Assembly: GCF_002865645.1 (NCBI RefSeq)
Contig: NW_020194628.1
Coordinates: forward strand, 310,001-374,000
DNA from: Hyaloscypha bicolor E
Taxonomy: Eukaryota > Ascomycota > Leotiomycetes > Helotiales > Hyaloscyphaceae
Length of the DNA: 64,000 bases
Reading direction: 5' to 3'
Shown in pieces: positions 1-9,907 of this stretch. Within the stretch, counting starts at the first letter, position 1, and each line of letters starts with the position of its first letter. Made by a program: the position numbers and the translations under genes. Under the pieces are notes generated by a model, which worked only from the letters and a program-made list of their open reading frames with translations, was not told the origin of the DNA and did not search any database.

Positions 1-1807
1 AAGATCAGGAATAGAGCCAGGGCCGTACAGCCGCGCTCGGAGTGGAAGAGGTGCAATCACTCTGAAGCGCACTTCCAAACGCCTGAATCGAGCCATGCTT
101 GGGCATCTGAAGTCGATATCTCCGATATCTCATGGCTGGTAAGCGCATCTCCCTCCAGCAACCTCAGTGATATTGATTCTGGATTCGAGGCGTCCCTGCG
201 GAGCGCATCACCCCACAGCCACCACAGCGACGTTGATTCTGGGTTTGGCGAGTCTCCTCATCAAGGTAACGCTCTCAGTGATCGGAGGCCAAGAGATTTC
301 GCCCCAGTTACCAGTCCGATTACCCTTCTGGGTGCTGGACGAATAGACCCCTTTCGAACGTCCTCGTCAGACACCGGCCCTTATATCCACGAACTAATTG
401 ACCACTGTAAGTCTGTTTCGCACTGCAACGAAGATCTTTGGTTGGTAATCTCCCAGGACCATTGCTGATACCGGGTGCCAATAGCTGTTACCACGATATG
501 GCCTGGATTTCGCGTCCGTGGCGATCAGGGCAGGGAACTTCCTTCGGCATGGCTTGCGAAGACGTACCAAAGACCAATTGCGATGCACGCACTGCTATTT
601 GGTGCAGCCGTTCACATGGACGTCCTCCGACGGCCGCGAATAAACCTCGATAACCCGATCCGCTTACACCACAAAGTGCAAACGATGAAGCTGTTGAAAG
701 AGGAGCTCCGAAGCCCTGAGAAGATGCCGCTAGACGATGTTATCTTATCTGTCTTGGCTTTGGGAACGAATGAAGTAGAAACAATGGTGAAGAATACAAG
801 CTACCAGACTCGAGCACCTTTCAACTCGCCGCTGTCTAGCGCTCAGTGGCTCGATGTCTATGGAAGTATGTCTTCTGTTCCGGCCCACGTTGTCGCCATG
901 CGGTCTCTAGTACGTCGCCGAGGCGGCTTGGAAAGTATCGAACTGCATGGTTTGGCGGAAGTCTTATCACTGTTAGTTCCAGACTTCTTGAATGATTCAT
1001 GGGGGACTTACACTTCGTCAAAACGAAAGGTATATACAGGGCATGTTGGTAACAGCTTTGAACTCTAGGTCCGATATTCTAGGATCTACACAGCATATGT
1101 GCAAACCATACTGGCCTCTGCTCCGACGGGCTATAACCACCGACGACGCTCATAGCGTTTCGCCTAGAAACCTTGGACAGGCATTTCAAACGCTCGTTTC
1201 TTTTGGAATCAACATCAATGCGGCCAATGTACTCCAGTCCATGGTTGACCTTACTTTTAACATCGAATCTCACTGCAGAGGAATTAACCTGATCTCGGAC
1301 CTCAAAGTCTTCATCGAGAAGCGAAATACCATACAACATAGTCTCATGTCATTGCCGACCGGGGATGAACTGGAATATGGAGAAATCAGCAGCGTATGCC
1401 TCTATGAATCGATTCGCCACGCGGCAATCATTTACAGTGTTGCGGTGACATTTCCCCTACCTCCTGTTAGTGGCATATTCCGAAAACTCGCTGGTAGTCT
1501 GAAAGACATCCTGGAAAAATCAAAACTCGATCCATGTTGGCAACTTTACCCGAAAACACTTCTGTGGATGCTGATTCTGGGTGGTATTGCTGCCTTAGAG
1601 ACAACGCACAGGGCTTGGTATGTTCGGAATTTGGCAGCTCTGTCGAATGCGTTGGACTTGACAGAATGGAAGGACATTGCAGAGGAAGCTGAAAACTATT
1701 TGTGGCTCGAAAGCGCTTGTGATGCTGGCGGGAGCAGTCTTTGGGATGAAGTGAAGAATGAGAGGCTTCTAGATGGAGGTGATGTTACAGAAATCCCAGG
1801 CTTTTGA
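1..1807 (+). CDS. Fungal transcription-factor-domain protein (5' end outside window)
   Basis: Three exons are seen: up to 406, 485-971 and 1069-1807; the start lies before the window. Intron 1 (407-484, GTAAGT...ATAG) joins ...ELIDH to SVTTIWPGF, and intron 2 (972-1068, GTTAGT...CTCTAG) joins HGLAEVLSL to SDILGSTQHMC; both joins keep frame. The protein resembles the large Pezizomycotina family annotated as fungal-specific transcription factor domain (Fungal_trans_2-like, sometimes mislabelled tachykinin family). Supporting segments are LGAGRIDPF, MHALLFGAAVHMDVLR, MRSLVRRRGGLESIELHGLAEVLS, IQHSLMSLP and the IYSVAVTFPLPP helix. No Zn2Cys6 cluster is visible in the part present. The first exon carries an internal ~20-residue duplication (S-rich, ending D-[IV]-DSGF) at about 141-250. 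A nuclear regulatory role is inferred from family only. Confidence 0.8.
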
Positions 1808-2627
1808 GTTCTCATGTGTGTGTGGAGGTAAAGCTTGAAAACGGTGGTTGGATTTCCGAGAAATTGAATGAAGGTACTGTATCAGAGGGGAACGAAAAAG
1901 TTCTTGAGACGTTTCCTCTGGCTTGGCTTTGGTGGACGGGGGAATCATGACAAAGCAAAGCCGTTGTCAGTCACTTGACCAGCGCTTTCCTAATAGGGAC
2001 TTTCTGCGCTAGAAGAATGAATTGCGAGAGCCTCCTCAAGAGGATTTTAAGTGACTGGTTATTGAAGCTTCCGAGCGATATCCCAATCGGGTTTAAACTG
2101 TCTAGCGAAGACGAGCGCCTTCCCAACCGGGTTTAGAGAGCGCCACAGCGGAGTACCAAACAAGCGATTTCCCAAACGAGGCTAGCCCTGACGCAAGATT
2201 TTCGCCCGACTCTATATTAGGCACTTCTAACCTGGGAACCCTCCACGTCTCCGATGCCGCCGCAATTACCGAGTAGTAAGGATTCCACAGGATTATATTC
2301 CCAACATGCTGCACATTGTCAGATGTGTTGCCTTGAGAAAATTGGACAACTTCGGGACTGGAGCCGCTTGCAGGAAGCAGAACACTATGACATCAGTGGC
2401 TTCCCTCTCAGGAATGATCGCTGGTGGTACAAGTGAATTATTGAGGAGCTGCCTACGATTATAATTGAAGCTTTATCGAACCCAACTCCATCAATTGAGC
2501 GGCCCATACTATATACAGTGTGGCTCAACTTCTAAAGAGTAGCCGGACCGTTTCTTCTCTCAATAGGGATCTTCAACACGACGTCACTCGTCAACGACAA
2601 GCTACGCCTAGAATACCTTCACCAATA
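1808..2627. other. Intergenic region with a degenerate 20-24 bp triplicated motif
   Basis: No convincing gene is seen between the upstream transcription-factor stop and the bZIP start. A short motif of the form AGCG-N2-4-TCCCAA-C/T-CGGGTTTA occurs at about 2073-2096, 2112-2136 and, more degenerate, 2162-2180. The stretch also holds the presumed promoter of the bZIP gene beginning at 2628. Confidence 0.5.
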
Positions 2628-3434
2628 ATGCCTCTCGGCTACAGTATGGAGACAGATTCATCCTCCGAATACAGAGATGGAGGCGGGCAAGTCCCCAGTC
2701 CTGTCGACTCAGACCTCTATCAGGTGTGTGGAACACTGAACAACATCCTCAAATATGAGCAAACAAAAGACTAATGATGACCTGAAGCGGAATCAACAAG
2801 AGACCTTACTTAACTTGGAGACATCACTACAGCACACGATGTTTTCCAGTGGCGGGTTATGGCCAGTTGCTGCAATTTCTCCTAGCAGCTACGATGTCTC
2901 TTCCTCGCATGTATGCTCTAAATCTTGACGCTCATTGCTAAACCATGCAATGAAGAAAGAAACCTTATGCTAAATCAGAGCAGGATGAGCAGCAACCTGT
3001 GGCTGTCTGGGAAGAATCGGCCCGGAAAGCGAAAGCAGATATACCCAGTCGACAAAAGAATATCCTGAATCAAGACCTAGACGCAATCCATTTTCCTTAT
3101 GGGAACTTGCCGTTTGACTTCATGGCTACAACCTCAGTTTCTCGGAGGGGTGGAGGGCGCGTAAGCGATGTACGAAGACACCTGGATGTGAAAATAATTC
3201 CCCTCGGACGCTGACGCATTTCAGAGACGAAAAAGGCAAAACCGAGATTCACAGCGTGCTTTTCGAGCCAGGCAGCGAACGCTCGTTCAGAGTCTCGAAG
3301 AACGACTGGCAGATCTGACACAGCAGTATAGGGAGCTTGAGCTCGCGTACCTGCACCTCAATACTGAAACCCAAAGTCTTCTGGAGAAAATTGAGGCCAA
3401 AAAAGAGGTCGTGGATTCAAGTGTGCCTTTGTAG
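2628..3434 (+). CDS. bZIP transcription factor (Yap/AP-1-like basic region)
   Basis: Predicted exons are 2628-2723, 2770-2910, 2960-3160 and 3225-3434, giving about 215 residues. The last intron is strong (GTAAGC at 3161, CTGAC branch, TTTCAG at 3224); the first two are short (46 and 49 nt) and less certain, but each keeps frame. The final exon opens with the basic region RRKRQNRDSQRAFRARQ, which fits the fungal bZIP pattern N-x2-[AS]-Q-x2-F-R. A heptad region follows (LVQSLEERLADL...YRELELAYLHL), typical of a leucine zipper, and the protein ends soon after it. The basic-leucine zipper at the extreme C-terminus and the S/D-rich N-terminus are clear; the DNA target and regulon are not known. 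A nuclear dimeric DNA-binding role follows from the family. Confidence 0.8.
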
Positions 3435-4179
3435 AAAGAAAGCTATGATTAATCCACTGGAATGAATTAAGCTGTAATTATATTGATATGAAAATTGTGT
3501 ATGTAGCCTAGAGAATAGGACGGTAGTGTCTGGCGCTAAAATCTTGAATTACGGGCTGGGCTGTATTAGATAATTCAACGAATTACAACCACGTAATCGC
3601 TGACCTCTACAAGTAGCTTAATAACTATTAAGGACTTCTATTCTATACTTATACTAGTTACTTAACCTAATATTTTTTTCCTTTTCTTTAAGGCCCTTTA
3701 TTTCTTTTAAATAAATAAAAAGTATTAAATCTGGCTAAATATATTAAATAAAATACGAAAAAAGCAAAATAAAACTATAAAGGAAAAGATAATAATTAAG
3801 AATATTTATAAGACTAATTTTTTTAAAAATGTAATTAATATATTACTTATTAATTTATTAATAAAAAGAGAGGTTTATTTTAAAAGAGTAACTAATAAAT
3901 AATTCTCTAAATTTAATATATAATTTAATTTAATTTAATTTATAGTTTAATTATATCTCTATTATTTTACTTTAATATAATATTAAAGCTTAATGTTTTT
4001 TAAAGAAAATTAAACAGGTTTTAGTTAAATTTATTAAGAAAAGTTAATCAAACATAAATAAAAATAGAGGTATTATACGAGAAAATAGTAATTCCTTAGA
4101 AATGCTTAATCTTATATTTTATTTATAATTAAATAGCAAAGTGTACGACCCTAGTAAGTGATACTACAATGGAGTGAAT
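3435..4179. other. AT-rich spacer
   Basis: From about 3600 to 4140 the sequence becomes very AT-rich, with long A/T runs and many TAA/TAG in all frames, like the RIP-affected island at the right end of the window. No gene or clear repeat boundary is seen; it is probably an old, mutated repeat. Confidence 0.5.
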
Positions 4180-4728
4180 TCATGTTATCGGATAAGGTTG
4201 GACGCTCCTGCATCTAGTAATTAGCCCCCAGTCGCATCTTGTTCTCTGACTAAAGCAGATCTTCACAGGCTCACATATTTGGCCTTTGACTGGTCCCCCA
4301 ATACGAGCTGGATCCGTAAGATTAAAACTCTTGCCCTCGCACGCAACGGAACGCTCATACCCGGCTTGGATTCGACAGCTATAGACATCGCTTGCATGGC
4401 CGGTATCCACGTCTCTGGGATCCCCGGCGCCTCCTGCGCCCTTACAATTGAGAGCCGAGAGACCTCGAAGAGCAACCAGGATCTGCTCGTGAGTGGGAAG
4501 GTCAAGTCGACATGATGCTTGGTTTTCTGGTTCTCGTGAACGTCCTGTGACATCAAACCCGCCGATGAGAATGGTTGGAGAACTGTAATCGCCAACCAGT
4601 TCCTCCACAACAGCGTCAATATGAGTTTCGGCCAGACTTTTCTTGAGGATGCTCCGGGCCGATTCAACCAACGGGCAATCGGGAACGTAAAGAAGCTGTA
4701 TTCGGTAGGGCTTTCGTTGAGCCATCAT
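4180..4728 (-). CDS. Thioredoxin-fold-like protein, possibly truncated
   Basis: The frame starts with two adjacent ATG codons (4728) and runs 182 codons. The first ~95 residues look like a real small thioredoxin/glutaredoxin-like domain: a beta strand and turn LLYVPDCPLVESARSIL, then VVEELVGDYSSPTILIGG and CRLDLPTHEQILVALRGL. This order (Cys after the first strand, SPT before a strand, late CRL motif) is common in bacterial thioredoxin-like proteins and alkylmercury-lyase-linked proteins. Only one Cys follows the first strand, so no CxxC is present. The remaining ~85 residues are low in recognisable structure and run up to an AT-rich block, so the original C-terminal part may be lost or lie behind an unrecognised intron or frameshift. 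A redox role is only a family inference; bacterial origin is possible but untested. Confidence 0.45.
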   Translation of the reverse strand: MMAQRKPYRIQLLYVPDCPLVESARSILKKSLAETHIDAVVEELVGDYSSPTILIGGFDVTGRSREPENQASCRLDLPTHEQILVALRGLSALNCKGAGGAGDPRDVDTGHASDVYSCRIQAGYERSVACEGKSFNLTDPARIGGPVKGQICEPVKICFSQRTRCDWGLITRCRSVQPYPIT

Positions 4729-6389
4729 TGCGCAGGTAAGACGTGGAGAGGAGCGAAGCCCAAATTCGATAAATTAGGAGATTGAGGAAATTCGGTTGGG
4801 AGGCAGGACGACGAGCCAGGGCCTCACGCATTAGTAATCGCAGACTAATTTCCAACGATGATTTGAAGACTCAGAGGCGCTAGCACTAAACAAAACAAAA
4901 AGCAATCGCAAGAAAGCGCTATTGAAAGGGGAAAATGTAAAACGACACCTCACGAGTGTCAATCAGGGGCTATGGTATTAACGAGGTAACGAGCTGGCTT
5001 CAAACTCCGTGTTTTTAGCAATGGTTTCAGGCATCGCAAAACTAAAGTCTCTCACTTCACTTGACAAATATGCAACGACTATTAAATATAGCATATTATA
5101 ATTTATATGTATATAATTAAAGAAGCTAGTGTGAGTTTTAAAACTCTTGTAAAGCGATTTAGCGAATAATATAAAAGGCACAATATTGGGCTTCGCATTT
5201 GCTTCTTAGTAAAATGCATTAACTCGTAAAAACACGGACTTTAAAAGTGGAATCGTAATGACTTATAATTAGCTACTTAAGCTCTTTAAAGACCTTAAGT
5301 TATTCTTTTTTAAATACAAGTATAAGCCAGAATATTATAAGACTTATAATATAATAATCCGCTTTTTAACTTATATTAAAAAGGGTTCTTAAAATAGAAT
5401 TTTATTTTAAAGGAATTTATATATTTATTAATTAAGTTCTAGTTTTTAAACCCTATAAATCCTTAAAAATTAATGGTTTATAAGGCTATTATATCTAGTT
5501 TTAGGGACTTGTTTATTAAATTTCTAAGTTATAAAAATATTAAACTTTTTAACTTCTTTAATTTAAAAAACTATAACTAGTTTATATTTATAAAAAGTTC
5601 AAATTTGAACTGCTCTTAATTAGCGCTATAAAGAAATAATGAAAGTATTAAACTATATTAAATCCTTATAAAGTAAATTAAGTTTAAAGAGTAAGCTAGA
5701 TTTTTGGTAATCTTGTCCGAGCGCCTCTACTTTCGGTTACAGTAGTGGCTAGTCTGGCTCCCAATCGACCCCAGGGGGTGTCGTTTTACATCTCCCTGGG
5801 TTCGAGGCGTTGATTATTAGCAATTTATCGCTCGCTGTGGGACCGCCGCGGCGGCCAGGACTCGGCCGTCGCGACACCTTGGAGAATGCCAAAGAGGTAG
5901 TTGGTAACCCTATCAAAGCCCCTTGGCAGGGAAGTTTCTGACTCAAATACCACAAAGTCTAAGCCATATGCTAATAATATATACCTGCCATCGAGTCAAC
6001 AAAAGACACCAATCCACGATTAACACGTTCAATCAGCGGCGCCGGTCATACGGTACGATGTTTGCCTGCACGTTTCAAGTTGGCTATGCGAGAGGAATGC
6101 GACAGGTTTTGCGGTCGTATCTTCGAATCGCTGCTTACTTTGGTGTACGAACTTCGTGTGTGATTGGGTAGTACGATGAGGATATAGTGCCATGCATGTT
6201 TCTGCTTTATTAGGAGCGTCCAAGTGATTGGCATAGCAGGCTGGGTTGGACTTGCTCCGCAAAGCTACAGAGTGCAATCCACTACTATATACAATGATTT
6301 TTTTTGATTTTGAAAGGCATCAATTCTCGCTGCTCTTTCTCTTTGTCAACTTTTCCCCAACCCTCTAGACGCTCTCCCCTGCCTCTACG
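4729..6389. other. Intergenic region with an AT-rich core
   Basis: About 5050-5700 is strongly AT-rich and without coding potential, similar in texture to the RIP island. The flanks (4729-5040 and 5700-6389) are base-balanced, but their reading frames (for example the minus frame 5749-5955) show no recognisable protein. The last ~100 bases are pyrimidine-rich, as is usual just upstream of fungal start codons, and lead into the gene at 6390. Confidence 0.5.
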
Positions 6390-7619
6390 ATGTCGTCCAG
6401 CATCTTATACCACTCAATGCTCTATCCAAAACTACCCCACATGAGTAACCGCAAGTCCGCTCACCTCCTCGTCCGAAGACCATCTATTCCACAATGCCAC
6501 ACTCGCTATTCCATCTCCAATCGGCGGTTCAACCACTCCACTACCACCTTCCCTGTCCCGAAATACTCCCCAGCACCCCAAATTCTCATTCCTCAATTCT
6601 ATTATCCACGGATTCGTGGCTGGTGTCCCTTCATGTCTGCCCCCATCCCCAGGCGGCGCCTCGATCAAGGGGGTCTCCTAAGAGTCGTGTCCTGGAATAT
6701 TGATTCCAAAGGAGTAGTGAGAGCAGCTCGAGCCTCTTTTGCCATGGGCTACTTAGAAGAAATCTTTAGAGACGCATCTTCTCCACTGGTCATTACGCTC
6801 CAAGAGGTCCACCGCGAGTCACTCTCGGCTATCGTCAAACACCAATGGGTCAGAGAGAATTTCGCAGTATCAAATATGCATGTGGCCCGGAACTTCTCCA
6901 CAACTATAATGGTTTCTCGGCATATCCGGACGGACTGGCGGTTCCGCATTCCCCTGCGAGGCCTAACAGACAGAGACCTCCTTGCTGTCGACATCCCGAT
7001 TTCTTCCCCCAAAGGGAACTCTGAACACACTAGGAGAATTCTAAGGCTTTGTATAACGCACCTTGACTTGTTCAGGGATGAGGGGAGAACCTGTCAGCTG
7101 GCTCAAGCCTCTGCACTGCTGAAGGCACCACCAACTCGCCATTCCGAAATTCTGGCGGGGCTACTGAGAGCGAACCTGAATCAAGACTGCCCCTTCTTTG
7201 CTTTGAGCCGCATGGCAGGTAATGTCGACTTGTGCGATTTCTGGGACGACACTACCTATCCTCCAACTCGCATTTTAAGGAGACCGACGAGAAACAGCAA
7301 GGGATATCGAAAACCGAACGTACGTCCCGCGAAACGAATAGACAATTTCCTCTACACTGGAATGATAGATGCGGGGCCGTTGTTGGATGTACAAGATGTG
7401 ACTGGAAGGGCTGGGCGTCTTGGGGTCGGCTTGAAGACGACGGTTAGAACTGGAGAATATTACTTTAAACGTCGTCTTAAACTCACAAAGAGGGAGCATG
7501 GGTCAAAATTTCCTCGTAAGTCACACTCTGATATCTACCAAGAAGGTGGAATTCGGAAAGAGCTTGAGGTGTTGGTCAGCAGTCATGGTGGTAGTGCTAT
7601 TGGAATTAGGGTCCGTTAA
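6390..7619 (+). CDS. Endonuclease/exonuclease/phosphatase (EEP) superfamily protein
   Basis: Single-exon frame of 409 residues; the ATG follows a pyrimidine-rich leader. EEP-type blocks appear in order: LRVVSWNIDS (about residue 94), ITLQEVH with the metal-binding Glu, LCITHLDLF, and RIDNFLYTG, where the Asp-Asn pair fits the family's late motif. Two usual catalytic blocks look altered: the expected G-D-x-N block reads ILAGLLRANLNQD, and the C-terminal S-D-H block reads VSSHGGSAIGI. The protein may therefore be divergent or poorly active, or a short intron in the middle was not recognised. The first ~60 residues are rich in Arg, Ser and His and poor in acidic residues, which could be a mitochondrial targeting sequence (inference). 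EEP proteins hydrolyse phosphodiester bonds in nucleic acids or phospholipids; the substrate here is unknown. Confidence 0.65.
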   Translation: MSSSILYHSMLYPKLPHMSNRKSAHLLVRRPSIPQCHTRYSISNRRFNHSTTTFPVPKYSPAPQILIPQFYYPRIRGWCPFMSAPIPRRRLDQGGLLRVVSWNIDSKGVVRAARASFAMGYLEEIFRDASSPLVITLQEVHRESLSAIVKHQWVRENFAVSNMHVARNFSTTIMVSRHIRTDWRFRIPLRGLTDRDLLAVDIPISSPKGNSEHTRRILRLCITHLDLFRDEGRTCQLAQASALLKAPPTRHSEILAGLLRANLNQDCPFFALSRMAGNVDLCDFWDDTTYPPTRILRRPTRNSKGYRKPNVRPAKRIDNFLYTGMIDAGPLLDVQDVTGRAGRLGVGLKTTVRTGEYYFKRRLKLTKREHGSKFPRKSHSDIYQEGGIRKELEVLVSSHGGSAIGIRVR

Positions 7620-7722
7620 GATTTCCATGTGGTGGTCCAACGAATACTATTTCACGTCGAGAGATATCCTTTGAGAGCTTATGTGATTTCTACTATTTAG
7701 ATTCTTTTATATTTTACACACA

Positions 7723-8353
7723 TTCTGCAGCAAGTTTCTTCACGTTCCCAAAATCAGGAAGACCACGCCCGATATACAGAATTCCAAGTATCAAATGAAC
7801 TCCATCTAATTTGAGATAGAAGTCTTCAGGTTCTTCACGCCACTGAAGCTTCTTGAAATGATACTTTGCATCAAACCCACCCACAGCGAGAGTACTTGCA
7901 TCATAGCCGTAGGCCCAATGCAAATCTTTTCCCCACTTGCACAGCCTAACGTATTGTCCAGTCTATACGCTAGAGAGGATGGGCTGCTATTACCATATTC
8001 GCCGAATGTATCTGTAACGAAAAAGAGTTCGGCCTTCTCATGAGGTTGTGGTTTAGCCTTCTTCGCAGAGTCAATGGGAAATCGACCTCCTACGTTCGTT
8101 CGGCATTGAAGCCGACGGCAGTCACTTCGTTGATGCATGCATAGAAGATGATAATATCTCTGGGCATAACTCAGAGATATTTCCAATCCGGACCAGCCTA
8201 TCCAGAGTGTGCCTGCATAATCTCGGCCTTTGGTAGGAGCTTCGGAAGAACTGTGGTCGCCGCAGGAGCTGGCAGTCGAGTTCTCAGAGGGGAGTTGCCT
8301 TTGTTGCAAAGGGCTGTGAGTTCGGTCATCATCCCTTCGGTTTCTTTTGCCAT
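7723..8353 (-). pseudogene. Broken unidentified protein-coding gene
   Basis: Read on the minus strand, an ATG at 8353 opens MAKETEGMMTELTALCNKG and continues in one frame through the stretch IIIFYACINEVTAVGFNAER, but with in-frame stops before and after it. Coding-like sequence then moves to a second frame (KPQPHEKAELFFVTDTFGEY, about 8000-8055) and, near 7940, to a third that ends with LPDFGNVKKLAAECV and a stop. The three pieces have coherent, non-repetitive composition in a plausible order, so I read this as one gene of about 200 residues broken by stops and at least two frameshifts. Unrecognised introns could explain part of it, but no good splice sites were found at the breaks. I do not recognise the family. 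It lies beside the nested transposons that begin at 8423. Confidence 0.5.
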
Positions 8354-8436
8354 TGACAAGAGAATGGCTGCTTATCGTGACTGGTAACTCAGTACTGACT
8401 AGTCGCCCATAATGATGGCGAATTGGGGCAGGATTT

Positions 8437-8482
8437 TACACCAATATGCAGAACAATCGCCAAAACCGCGTTTCTAAGCGAG
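8437..8482 (+). repeat. Left terminal inverted repeat of the Tc1-like element (with TA)
   Basis: Forty-six bases starting TACACCAATATGCAG that are exactly inverted at 12009-12054. An ATG at 8446 lies inside this repeat and is the best start for the transposase frame. Confidence 0.92.
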
Positions 8483-9640
8483 CCCAAAAACAACGCGTTC
8501 ACCACGCCTTACGCATTACCATCAATTACCCCGCCGCCTCCCACATCACAACCACAACCTCAATTCAAGTGGTGAGTAGCTCAAATTAATAGGGACATAT
8601 AGCTCTATCTTTTGCTGACTGGTGCACTTCTCTAGATGCCTTACCATTTGACCCCAAGCGAGATCGCCCGGATCGAGGATGAACTACGCGTGGCACCCGA
8701 GTTAATTACCCCAACATACATTACTCAGCTGGTATCGAACTACTATACCTCCGTGGAAATAATATATCGATATAGGAGACGGGTTAACCTTAATCTCCCT
8801 GTTGGACGACGTACGGGAGATGCTCCCCGAGCAATTACATGGCGAATGGAACAAGCCATTAAGGAATTACTCGACCATGCACCATGGTTTTACCAAGACG
8901 AGATTGCCGACTTTCTATTTGAGATTTTTGGAGTCAAAGTGGACCAGGCGACTATATTAAGGGCTTTGAAGAGGATAAAGATTACACGGAAGAAGCTTAA
9001 GGCCGAGGTAGCACAGAGGAATGATAAACTACGTACGTAATAGAGAGACGATCTTTAACTCTTTACTATAGAGTAACTAGTCTGTGTGGACGAATCTGGA
9101 AGTAATGATCATATAGGAGATTATTAATATGAATAGGCTAATTTAGGTATTCGTGCTAAGGTTCGATGATATCTTACTAAGAGAGAGAGAGTCTCAGTTC
9201 TCCCGGCATATATAATCAAGGGATATATTAAGTTAGTAACCTTCTATGGCACTTGTATAGCAGATATCTTTGAAGACTTTATTCTTGACGACCTTTTACC
9301 TCTTTATAACCCATATCCTGGCCCTTGATTAGTTATTATTATGGATAATGCGTTAGTTTATTAATTACGTTAATATAGAATTATTAACGCTTATAGACGT
9401 TGTGGGGTTTGGGTCCGCTTTCTCTCACTATACTCTCCTGACTTTAACCTAATTAAGGAGTCCTTTGGTATCTTAAAGGCCTTTATTTAATGCCATTACC
9501 GCCGCGAACGTCAGAACTATAGTACTTATTAAGGCTTCTTAGAATAGGCTATAAGGGAGGCTGGAACTAGTCCGGTAGCTGCGAGTCGAGCAAGGTTTCA
9601 TTTTCGAAATATAGGAATATAAGGGATACTAGAAAATTAA
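8446..9640 (+). pseudogene. RIP-decayed Tc1-type DDE transposase
   Basis: Exon 1 (8446-8571) starts inside the left TIR with MQNNRQNRVSKRAQKQR. An intron (8572-8635, GTGAGT...GCTGAC...CTCTAG) leads in frame to MPYHLTPSEIARIEDEL, a helix-turn-helix DNA-binding half with the fungal Tc1 segment HAPWFYQDEIADFLFEIFGV and TILRALKRIKITRKKL (to about 9040). The catalytic half follows with stops: CVDESG (first Asp), VIIMDNA (second Asp), then LYSPDFNLIKESF, where the position normally holding the catalytic Glu (N-x-I-E) reads Lys. The end resembles the usual RARFHFRNIGI tail before a stop at 9638-9640. At least ten in-frame stops, nearly all TAA or TAG, make it non-functional. The E-to-K and C-to-T type changes fit RIP. 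Confidence 0.85.
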
Positions 9641-9907
9641 GCTGATTTTGAGCCTTAATTATTATCTTTATGCTTTGCGAGATATATCTTTTTATAGGGG
9701 TAATAAAGAGTATTTAAGAGAAGCGTATTTTATTTGGCCAAATTCACTTTATACTTCCATAAATATTATTACTAATTTATCTAATTTCATTGATATAGCA
9801 AGTTTTCTTGGTATATTTATAACCAAAATTATTTGAATTAGAATATCCGATTTTATTACAAATATGTCCGGTTTCCAAATCACGATTTCGGACGTTTTTC
9901 GCTTTTT

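Noticed and set aside
5800..5830. GGGTTCGAGGC as a possible tRNA T-loop
   Set aside because: No acceptor, D or anticodon stems could be formed around it.
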